The position numbers were made by a program, and so were the translations under genes. From Desulfobacterales bacterium (GTDB taxonomy: Bacteria > Desulfobacterota > Desulfobulbia > Desulfobulbales > BM004): a DNA stretch of 5,333 bases. Below are positions 1 to 5,333 of this stretch, in pieces. Positions within the stretch are counted from its first letter, which is position 1; each line of letters opens with the position of its first letter. A model generated the notes under the pieces. It did no database searches. It was not told where the DNA came from and worked only from the letters and a program-made list of their open reading frames with translations. The stretch spans positions 1 through 5,333 of the forward strand of contig JAUXHH010000131.1 in assembly GCA_030621655.1 (NCBI GenBank), written 5' to 3'.

Positions 1-1667
1 ACTTTGCGGCAAACAGAGGCAATATTGCGTTCAAGATTCCGCACGCCAGCCTCCCGTGTATATCGCTGGATAATTTCCTGAATACTTTTCTCATTAAAAG
101 TTATCTCATCCGGTTTAAAACCATTAACTTCAAGCTGTTTCGGCATAAGGAACCCCTGGGCAATCTTCAGCTTATCCTCTTCTGTATACCCGTCCAGTTT
201 AATAATCTCCATACGGTCCTGCAGTGGAGGAGGAATCGAATGCAGGTTGTTGGCTGTAGTGACAAAAAAGATATCAGACAGGTCATAGTCCAGGTCAAGA
301 TAATGATCATTGAATGAGTGATTTTGTTCGGGATCGAGTACTTCCAGAAGCGCAGATGCAGGATCGCCCCTAAAATCCATGCTCATCTTATCCACCTCAT
401 CAAGGCAGAACAAGGGGTTGACCACCTTGGCTTTTTGCATTGACTGGATAATCTTGCCGGGCAGTGCCCCGATATAAGTTCTCCGGTGCCCTCTAATCTC
501 GGCCTCATCCCTGATGCCTCCCAATGAGAGCCGAATATATTTTCGATCCATTGACCGGGCAATTGATTTACACAAGGACGTTTTACCAACACCCGGAGGC
601 CCGACCAGACAGAGAATCGGCCCCTTTATCTTTTTCACCTGAGACTGTACGGCAAGATACTCAATGATCCTCTCTTTCGGTTTTTTCAGGCCGTAATGAT
701 CAGCCTCAAGAATTGCTTCAGATTCATCGATATCAGTTTTCGACTCCGTTCTCTCATACCAGGGCAGACTGAGAATGGTGTCCATATAATTTCTGACAAC
801 TGTTGCTTCAGCTGACATGGGTTGCATCAATTTAAGCTTTTTGAACTCCTGTGAAACCTTTTTTGAGGCATGTTTGGGCAGCTTTTTCTCCTTGATGGCT
901 TTTTCAAGTTCTGCAAAACCGCTGCCATCTTCCTCTTCTCCTCCCATTTCCTTCTGGATTACCCGCATCTGTTCATTGAGATAATAATCCTTCTGGGTTT
1001 TTTCCATTTTCTTCTTAACCCTGATGCGGATATTATGTTCAAGTTTGGCAATCTCAATTTCACGCTGGATGAATTCCAGGGTTATCTGCAAACGATCCAA
1101 GACGGAAAAAACCTCTAATATTTCCTGTTTCTCCTGAGTCTGCAAAGGCAAATGCGAAACTGTGACATCAACAAAACGGGAGGGATCTGTTATAGACCGG
1201 AGAGATTTCAACACCTCTTTCGGGATTTTCTTATTTGTCTTTATGTACTCTTCAAAAGTCGCGCGTATCTCACGTATATAGGCAATTATCTCTGAGCCTT
1301 CGCCAACAACTTCAGGAGTTTCATCAATTTCAGCAGCCATAAAGTTTGGCTGGGGCTGAAAAGAGACTATCGTTCCCCTTCTTTTGCCTTCAACAAGGGC
1401 CTTGATGGTGCCATCAGGCAAGCGCAACAATTGCATAACAACTGCAATAGTCCCTACAGTATGAAGCGTTTCCGGCTTGGGATCATCATCATTGGCATCT
1501 TCCTGGGTTACCAGAAAAATCTCTGTTTTCTGGGACATTGCACTTTCAAGTGCCTTTATGGATTTCTGCCGTCCAACCACCAGAGGTGCTACCATATGTG
1601 GAAAGACTACGATGTCCCGCAACGGCATTAATGGGTAAATTTTATTTTCCATGTCTGATTCATTCAT
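1..1667 (-). CDS. lon: Lon ATP-dependent serine protease, 5' part (runs off the left edge)
   Basis: Lon is a cytosolic AAA+ protease that unfolds and degrades misfolded and short-lived regulatory proteins. 555 complete codons are visible, out of roughly 800 usual for the family. Seen in order: the N-terminal substrate-binding domain with PLMPLRDIVVFPHMV (residues 12-26); a long charged helix around 196-240 containing YYLNEQMRVIQKE (228-240); Walker A GPPGVGKT (356-363, Lys362); Walker B LDEVDK (422-427, Asp423/Glu424); RGDPASALLEVLDPEQN; sensor 1 Asn473; arginine finger in DRME (Arg485); and sensor 2 in AGVRNLER (Arg543). The Ser-Lys catalytic domain lies beyond the window, so protease activity cannot be confirmed here. 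The ATG at 1667 is chosen because it puts PLRD and Lys362 at the same numbers as in E. coli Lon. An in-frame ATG at 1652 is the alternative. Neither has a clear ribosome-binding site. The reading frame is intact to the edge. lon follows clpX by 176 nt, filled by an inverted-repeat element. Confidence 0.97.
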   Translation of the reverse strand, partial: MNESDMENKIYPLMPLRDIVVFPHMVAPLVVGRQKSIKALESAMSQKTEIFLVTQEDANDDDPKPETLHTVGTIAVVMQLLRLPDGTIKALVEGKRRGTIVSFQPQPNFMAAEIDETPEVVGEGSEIIAYIREIRATFEEYIKTNKKIPKEVLKSLRSITDPSRFVDVTVSHLPLQTQEKQEILEVFSVLDRLQITLEFIQREIEIAKLEHNIRIRVKKKMEKTQKDYYLNEQMRVIQKEMGGEEEDGSGFAELEKAIKEKKLPKHASKKVSQEFKKLKLMQPMSAEATVVRNYMDTILSLPWYERTESKTDIDESEAILEADHYGLKKPKERIIEYLAVQSQVKKIKGPILCLVGPPGVGKTSLCKSIARSMDRKYIRLSLGGIRDEAEIRGHRRTYIGALPGKIIQSMQKAKVVNPLFCLDEVDKMSMDFRGDPASALLEVLDPEQNHSFNDHYLDLDYDLSDIFFVTTANNLHSIPPPLQDRMEIIKLDGYTEEDKLKIAQGFLMPKQLEVNGFKPDEITFNEKSIQEIIQRYTREAGVRNLERNIASVCRK

Positions 1668-1697
1668 AATTGACTGGTGTTGCGTCAAGGATCAAAT

Positions 1698-1713
1698 GGC
1701 GCAATATTGCGCC
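1698..1713. repeat. Perfect 16-bp palindrome GGCGCAATATTGCGCC
   Basis: The sequence is identical on both strands. As DNA it could bind a dimeric protein. As RNA it would have almost no loop, so it is a poor terminator, and no T-run follows it on the minus strand. It lies within the element between clpX and lon, about 31 bp upstream of the lon start codon. Confidence 0.75.
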
Positions 1714-1721
1714 GCAATTTA

Positions 1722-1793
1722 TTGTGCCTGCAAGGCGTAACTTTATAAGCATAGTGGTGCTATATGAATGAAGTTGCAACGCAGCAGGCGCAA
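1722..1793 (-). other. Long nested hairpin in the clpX-lon spacer
   Basis: The outer arms 1722-1731 and 1784-1793 pair over 10 positions, with one G-T wobble on the plus strand (a C-A mismatch in minus-strand RNA). Inside them, GCGT (1735-1738) pairs with ACGC (1779-1782). After a 3-nt bulge, AACTT (1739-1743) pairs with AAGTT (1771-1775). A small ATAG/CTAT hairpin sits near the tip (1751-1754 and 1760-1763). In minus-strand RNA this would fold between the clpX stop and the lon start. No U-tract follows, so it is unlikely to be a simple intrinsic terminator. It could act as an mRNA stabiliser or processing site, or simply be the body of a repeat element. Confidence 0.6.
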
Positions 1794-1843
1794 CAAAGGG
1801 CGAGCAAGATGCGTTAGTTGAGAGTTGACGTGACACTTGAGCT

Positions 1844-3115
1844 TTATGCACTTTTCTTTTTCTTGGAGTTCTCGTACAAGACTACCGGATAATCATTATT
1901 TATAATAACCTGCTCACTGATAACACACTCGCGGGCATCAGGCTCAGATGGGAGTTCATACATTACATCCAGCATGGCAGTTTCCATCACTGAACGCAGG
2001 CCTCTGGCGCCGGCCTTTCTCTTTAAAGCTTCTTTAGCGATTGCCGTCAGGGCCCCTTCGGTAAAACGCAAGCGGATATTGTCAAACTCAAAGAGTTTTT
2101 CATACTGCTTGGTCAAGGCATTTTTAGGCTCACGCAAAATGCGGACAAGATCCTCTTCGTTCAGTTCATCCATAGTGGCAATCACGGGCAACCTGCCCAT
2201 CAACTCAGGAATCAAACCGAAATGCAATAAGTCTTCAGACCGCACCAGGGCAAGATAATCACTTATCTTCTTATGGGTACTACTGACTATCTTGGCTCCA
2301 AAGCCCATGGACTTCGTTCCGGTTCTCTTTTTTATCACCCGATCAAGTCCAACAAAGGCACCACCGCAAATAAATAAAATGTTGCTGGTATCGATTTTCA
2401 CCAGCTCCTGTTGCGGATGTTTGCGTCCACCTTTCGGTGGCACACTTGCTATTGTCCCCTCAATTATCTTGAGTAAAGCCTGCTGCACACCCTCTCCAGA
2501 AACATCTCTGGTAATTGAAGGGCTATCAGTCTTCCGTGCTATTTTATCAATCTCGTCAATATAGATTATGCCCCTGCTCGCCTTTTCTACATCATAATCA
2601 GCCGCCTGAAGAAGGCTGACCAGGATATTCTCGACATCTTCCCCGACATATCCGGCTTCCGTGAGGGTCGTCGCATCAGCCATAGTGAAGGGAACATTAA
2701 GAATCTTGGCAAGGGTCTGGGCCATTAAGGTTTTTCCGGTGCCGGTTGGCCCGATCAGAATGATATTACTTTTCTGAAGTTCTACCTGATTTTCATCACC
2801 CCGGCTTAAAGCATCAATACGCTTATAGTGATTGTGGACAGCAACAGCGAGAACCCGCTTGGCATACTCCTGTCCTATGACATAATCATCAAGATGCTTA
2901 TTTATTTCAATCGGCTTTAAAACAGCGTTTTTTTCAAGGACAACACTTTCATCCCCAACTGTTCCCTCTAAAACGATCTCATTGCATAACTCAATACATT
3001 CATCGCAGATATAAACTGCAGGGCCTGCAATCAGCTTGGTAACATCCTCCTGGCTTTTGCCGCAAAAAGAGCAATAACAGGTTGTGTCTTCACTATCGCC
3101 ATGCTTCTTTGTCAC
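1844..3115 (-). CDS. clpX: ClpX, ATP-dependent unfoldase subunit of ClpXP
   Basis: 423 residues, close to the 424 of E. coli ClpX. It forms a cytosolic hexamer that recognises substrates, unfolds them with ATP and threads them into ClpP. Seen in order: an N-terminal zinc-binding domain with Cys15, Cys18, Cys37 and Cys40; Walker A GPTGTGKT (122-129); pore-1 loop GYVG (155-158); Walker B IIYIDEIDK (183-191); RKH loop (231-233); the ClpP-contacting loop, here MGF (270-272) where E. coli has IGF; arginine finger in MGRLPV (Arg308); and sensor 2 GARGLR (369-374, Arg371). The start is GTG at 3115: it overlaps the clpP stop by 4 nt (GTGA) and has a GAGGAG site 8 nt upstream. The C-terminus is lysine-rich. 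It is certainly co-transcribed with clpP. No intrinsic terminator is visible after the stop. Confidence 0.98.
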   Translation of the reverse strand: MTKKHGDSEDTTCYCSFCGKSQEDVTKLIAGPAVYICDECIELCNEIVLEGTVGDESVVLEKNAVLKPIEINKHLDDYVIGQEYAKRVLAVAVHNHYKRIDALSRGDENQVELQKSNIILIGPTGTGKTLMAQTLAKILNVPFTMADATTLTEAGYVGEDVENILVSLLQAADYDVEKASRGIIYIDEIDKIARKTDSPSITRDVSGEGVQQALLKIIEGTIASVPPKGGRKHPQQELVKIDTSNILFICGGAFVGLDRVIKKRTGTKSMGFGAKIVSSTHKKISDYLALVRSEDLLHFGLIPELMGRLPVIATMDELNEEDLVRILREPKNALTKQYEKLFEFDNIRLRFTEGALTAIAKEALKRKAGARGLRSVMETAMLDVMYELPSEPDARECVISEQVIINNDYPVVLYENSKKKKSA

Positions 3116-3720
3116 GAATCTTTCTCCTCATCTGGATTAGCACGTTTATCAAGAACCTTATCTATTATACCATATTTTTTTGCTTCTTCAGCATTCATAA
3201 AATAATCGCGCTCCGTATCCTTCTTAATCTTCCGGGCAGTCTGGCCAGTATGAAAGGCAAGTATTTTGTTTAAATCATTACGCATCCTAAGAATTTCCTG
3301 CGCATGGATATCAATATCCGTTGCCTGACCCTGGAAACCTCCCATAGGTTGATGGATAAGTATCCTCGAGTTTGGAAGTGCATAACGTTTACCTTTAGCG
3401 CCGGCAGTTAGCAAAAGAGCTCCCATACTGGCAGCCTGTCCCATGCAGAGGGTTACAATATCACAGCGTACATACTGCATTGTGTCATAGATAGCCAGTC
3501 CTGCTGTAACACCTCCACCCGGTGAATTTACATAAAAGGTAATGTCCTTATCAGGGTCTTCAGCTTCAAGAAACAGCATCTGGGCAATAACAAGGCTTGC
3601 AATCTCGTCAGTAACCGGTGTGCCCAGGAAAATTATCCGCTCCTTCAGAAGTCGTGAATATATATCATAGGCCCTCTCACCACGAGGACTCTGCTCAACT
3701 ACCATGGGAATAAGGTTCAT
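3112..3720 (-). CDS. clpP: ClpP, proteolytic subunit of Clp protease
   Basis: 202 residues, the usual length of a serine peptidase of family S14. It assembles into a two-ring tetradecamer that cleaves polypeptides fed in by ClpX. The catalytic triad is complete: Ser98 in GQAASMGA, His123 in ILIHQPMGG and Asp172 in ERDYFM. The substrate-binding strand carries NSPGGGVTAG (65-74); many homologues have Ser or Val in place of the third Gly. The N-terminus (MNLIPMVVEQSPRGERAYDIYSRLL) is the standard ClpP beginning with only a short propeptide. The ATG at 3720 lies 2 nt after the tig stop. Its ribosome-binding site AGGAGA (3727-3732) is inside the last tig codons, which points to translational coupling. 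The 3' end overlaps clpX by 4 nt. Confidence 0.98.
   Translation of the reverse strand: MNLIPMVVEQSPRGERAYDIYSRLLKERIIFLGTPVTDEIASLVIAQMLFLEAEDPDKDITFYVNSPGGGVTAGLAIYDTMQYVRCDIVTLCMGQAASMGALLLTAGAKGKRYALPNSRILIHQPMGGFQGQATDIDIHAQEILRMRNDLNKILAFHTGQTARKIKKDTERDYFMNAEEAKKYGIIDKVLDKRANPDEEKDS
3124..3129 (-). promoter_or_regulatory. Ribosome-binding site of clpX, inside clpP
   Basis: GAGGAG lies 8 nt before the GTG at 3115. It is formed by two glutamate codons near the end of clpP. It decides the GTG start and implies that clpX translation is coupled to clpP. Confidence 0.8.
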
Positions 3721-3722
3721 GC

Positions 3723-5090
3723 CTATTCTCCTGATTTTTCCTGGTTTTCAATGTTATCCACAGCCTTTTCTGCTTTGGACTCGGAAGGTTTTTCTTCCTG
3801 TTCTGCTGCAACCTCAATAAACGTAGACTCTTCACTGAGAAAGTTCAGAATTTTCTCGTTTAAAAGCTCGCCGATAAATGGCAGCATGTCATCACGGCTC
3901 TTGAAATATCCCTGCACCTCAGGGACTGTCATGTTGTATTGTTTTGCAATTCTGGCAAAACCGTTATTCATATCCTCGTCTAAAACTTTAATGTCTTCCA
4001 TCTCTGCTATCTTTTTCAGGATAAAATCACCTCTTACCCTTTTTACTGCAGTATCACGGTAGCGCTCTTCAGCTTCAGCACGATTGACTCCTGCGGATTC
4101 AAGCGTTAACCCACCGCGCTTAAGAGTTTCCTCTGTTTGTTTAATGTATTCATTAATTTCATACTGGACAAGTCGTGCCGGCACTTCAAACTCATTTGCC
4201 TCAACCAGTTTCTGCATAATTTTGTCTAAAAGATCCCCCGACCGAGCCTGCTCTTTTTCAGCAAGTATCTTCTCACGAACATTATCCCGCAAGGCAGTAA
4301 GAGTATCAAACTCCTTTCCTACATCCTTGGCGAACTCATCATCCAGATCGGGCAGCACCCTTTCCTTAATGTCTTTCACATTAATTTTAAATTCTATTTT
4401 TTTGCCTGCCATCATAGGGTTTGGGGAATCTGCTGTGAAATTAACCTCAACAGATGATTCTTCCCCTTTTTTCATACCAACAAGTCCGTTTTCAAATTCC
4501 TGGCCATGGTGCCCAGTGCCAATATCGACATTAACATTTTCCCCATGCACCTCTTTCATCTGCTCCCCGTCATGAAAACCATCAAAATCAACTATGGCTA
4601 TATCACTCACCTGGGCAGCACGATCTTCAATATTTCGCAAAGGAGCTATTTCTTTGCGCAACCGTTCAACTTCACTGTCGATTTCCTCATCAGTGACAAA
4701 AATTTCTTGTTTTTCAATCTCCAACCCCTTGTATTTATTCAATTCAAACTGAGGACGGGTATCCACTTCAGCTTCATAGGAGAAACTTCCATCATCTTCA
4801 AAAACCGGCTCTTTAATTTCCGGATGGGCCACCACATCGAGCTTTTCTTTTTCTATGGCATCAAAATATGTCGCTTGGACCAGTTTTTCAGCAACCTCGG
4901 CTCTTACCTGCTGACCATATGTTTTCTCAAGAATATGGCGCGGCACCTTGCCCCGCCTGAAACCCTTAATATTTGCATCTTTTTTGACCTTTTGAAATTC
5001 AGCATCAAGTTCTTTATTTACTTCCTCTTTGGGAAGCACGATTTTCAATTTCCTGGTCAGACCTCCAACCTCGTTAACAGTGATCTGCAT
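3723..5090 (-). CDS. tig: Trigger factor, ribosome-associated chaperone and prolyl isomerase
   Basis: 455 residues from the ATG at 5090. Trigger factor docks at the ribosome exit tunnel and shields nascent chains. Seen: an N-terminal ribosome-binding domain (about 1-115) with the signature GFRRGK at 43-48, numbered exactly as in E. coli; an FKBP-type peptidyl-prolyl isomerase domain (about 160-245) with VDFDGFHDGEQ and the PNPMMAGK stretch; and a C-terminal helical chaperone arm (about 250-428) with the conserved VPARLV (303-308). A charged Glu/Lys-rich tail (429-455) makes it slightly longer than the 432-residue E. coli protein. A TTG directly before the ATG (5093) would add one residue. The ATG is preferred because it begins MQ, as in E. 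coli TF, and is better spaced from the ribosome-binding site. It ends with TAG 2 nt before clpP and is the first protein gene of the unit. Confidence 0.97.
   Translation of the reverse strand: MQITVNEVGGLTRKLKIVLPKEEVNKELDAEFQKVKKDANIKGFRRGKVPRHILEKTYGQQVRAEVAEKLVQATYFDAIEKEKLDVVAHPEIKEPVFEDDGSFSYEAEVDTRPQFELNKYKGLEIEKQEIFVTDEEIDSEVERLRKEIAPLRNIEDRAAQVSDIAIVDFDGFHDGEQMKEVHGENVNVDIGTGHHGQEFENGLVGMKKGEESSVEVNFTADSPNPMMAGKKIEFKINVKDIKERVLPDLDDEFAKDVGKEFDTLTALRDNVREKILAEKEQARSGDLLDKIMQKLVEANEFEVPARLVQYEINEYIKQTEETLKRGGLTLESAGVNRAEAEERYRDTAVKRVRGDFILKKIAEMEDIKVLDEDMNNGFARIAKQYNMTVPEVQGYFKSRDDMLPFIGELLNEKILNFLSEESTFIEVAAEQEEKPSESKAEKAVDNIENQEKSGE
3727..3732 (-). promoter_or_regulatory. Ribosome-binding site of clpP, inside tig
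   Basis: AGGAGA is formed by the last Ser-Gly-Glu codons of tig. The GGAG core is 7 nt before the clpP ATG. Ribosomes finishing tig would reach this site directly, which fits coupled translation of chaperone and protease. Confidence 0.8.
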
Positions 5091-5095
5091 CAATT

Positions 5096-5104
5096 CCCTT
5101 CCTT
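5096..5104 (-). promoter_or_regulatory. Ribosome-binding site of tig
   Basis: The purine run AAGGAAGGG ends 5 nt before the ATG at 5090 (the earlier AAGG is 10 nt away). Spacing to the adjacent TTG at 5093 would be only 2 nt for the nearer copy, which favours the ATG. Confidence 0.7.
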
Positions 5105-5126
5105 TTACGTTGCAAAATTAATTGTT

Positions 5127-5153
5127 AGTATTTTCAAAATATTCTGTAATACT
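5127..5153. repeat. Small AT-rich inverted repeat upstream of tig
   Basis: AGTATT (5127-5132) pairs with AATACT (5148-5153). A second perfect pair, TATTTT/AAAATA around C5135 (5129-5141), overlaps the left arm. It sits in the 96-nt gap between the tRNA gene and tig. In such AT-rich sequence it may be chance. It could be an operator or a weak hairpin in the tig leader. Confidence 0.3.
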
Positions 5154-5186
5154 TTAAAAATCAGATTTCTCAGACGATTATTTTTT

Positions 5187-5271
<85 letters not shown>

Positions 5272-5283
5272 TTTAACCTTAAA

Positions 5284-5312
5284 TAAATAATCAATTTGGT
5301 ACACTCAGTCAA
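5284..5312 (-). promoter_or_regulatory. Likely sigma-70-type promoter of tRNA-Leu (and perhaps of tig)
   Basis: The -35 box TTGACT (5307-5312) matches consensus at 5 of 6 positions. After a 17-nt spacer comes TATTTA (5284-5289), a weak -10 that matches only TAT. Transcription would begin around 5277, a few bases before the mature tRNA 5' end. The good -35, ideal spacing and position support it. The poor -10 keeps confidence moderate. Confidence 0.5.
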
Positions 5313-5333
5313 GGTTGAGACCGCTTTATTGCC

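Larger units (their letters stand above)
1678..1795. repeat. Structured intergenic inverted-repeat element between clpX and lon
   Basis: A 118-bp stretch bounded by a 7-bp inverted pair, TGTTGCG (1678-1684) and CGCAACA (1789-1795). Inside it are a perfect 16-bp palindrome (1698-1713) and a long imperfect hairpin (1722-1793). The 7-mer GGCGCAA occurs at 1698-1704 and 1787-1793, and its reverse complement at 1707-1713, so alternative pairings are possible. This is the style of a REP-like or MITE-like dispersed intergenic repeat. Whether it recurs in the genome cannot be seen here, because only one copy is in the window. There is no transposase, and I see no clear target-site duplication. Confidence 0.6.

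Noticed and set aside
19..28. GCAATATTGC palindrome inside lon, identical to the core of the 16-bp palindrome at 1698-1713
   Set aside because: It is explained by the lon codons for Arg-Asn-Ile-Ala, the match is only 10 bp and the flanks differ, so it is most likely chance.
383..592. 69-codon minus-strand frame inside lon
   Set aside because: It lies out of frame within the lon AAA+ domain, where the lon frame carries Walker A, Walker B and flanking motifs without interruption.
1739..1780. Promoter inside the repeat (TATAAA at about 1741-1746 on the minus strand)
   Set aside because: The -10-like hexamer is good, but no -35-like sequence lies at 16-18 nt. TTGCAA further upstream is wrongly spaced.
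1816..1828. Tandem 7-bp repeat AGTTGAG/AGTTGAC just after the clpX stop
   Set aside because: There are only two imperfect short units, with no flanking context to suggest function.
4084..4575. 163-codon and other plus-strand open frames over tig, clpX and lon
   Set aside because: These are low-complexity, Ser-rich antisense shadows of well-supported genes, with no ribosome-binding site and no recognisable domain.

Overview
The window is a housekeeping protein quality-control cluster read entirely on the minus strand. From right to left it holds a tRNA-Leu(UAG) gene, tig (trigger factor), clpP (ClpP peptidase), clpX (ClpX unfoldase) and the 5' two-thirds of lon (Lon protease), which runs off the left edge. 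All four proteins were identified from family motifs read in the translations. No frameshift or internal stop was found in any of them; lon was re-translated codon by codon from 1667 to the window edge.

Organism: the order tig-clpP-clpX-lon behind a tRNA-Leu, moderate to low GC and the general protein style suggest a Gram-negative bacterium. My best guess is a sulfate-reducer-type member of Desulfobacterota (former Deltaproteobacteria). This is inference from style and synteny; nothing in the window proves a taxon.

Layout: 5272-5333 is the upstream region of the tRNA gene, with a good -35 box (TTGACT) and a weak -10. 5187-5271 is the class II tRNA-Leu with an encoded CCA. 5091-5186 is a 96-nt AT-rich gap with a small inverted repeat and the tig ribosome-binding site. 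tig (3723-5090) ends 2 nt before clpP (3112-3720), and clpP overlaps clpX (1844-3115) by 4 nt (GTGA). The ribosome-binding sites of clpP and clpX lie inside the last codons of the gene before, so tig-clpP-clpX looks like one translationally coupled unit. A 176-nt gap (1668-1843) then separates clpX from lon, and most of it is a structured inverted-repeat element. lon starts at 1667 without a recognisable Shine-Dalgarno sequence.

How the genes work together: trigger factor binds nascent chains at the ribosome exit tunnel. ClpX unfolds tagged or regulatory substrates and feeds them into the ClpP chamber. Lon degrades misfolded and specific regulatory proteins on its own. The cluster therefore covers folding and ATP-dependent disposal of soluble proteins.

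I found no convincing new biological system. The one stretch the standard genes do not explain is the element between clpX and lon: a 16-bp perfect palindrome next to a nested 72-nt hairpin. It abuts the lon start and is open in one reading frame that overlaps both neighbouring genes.
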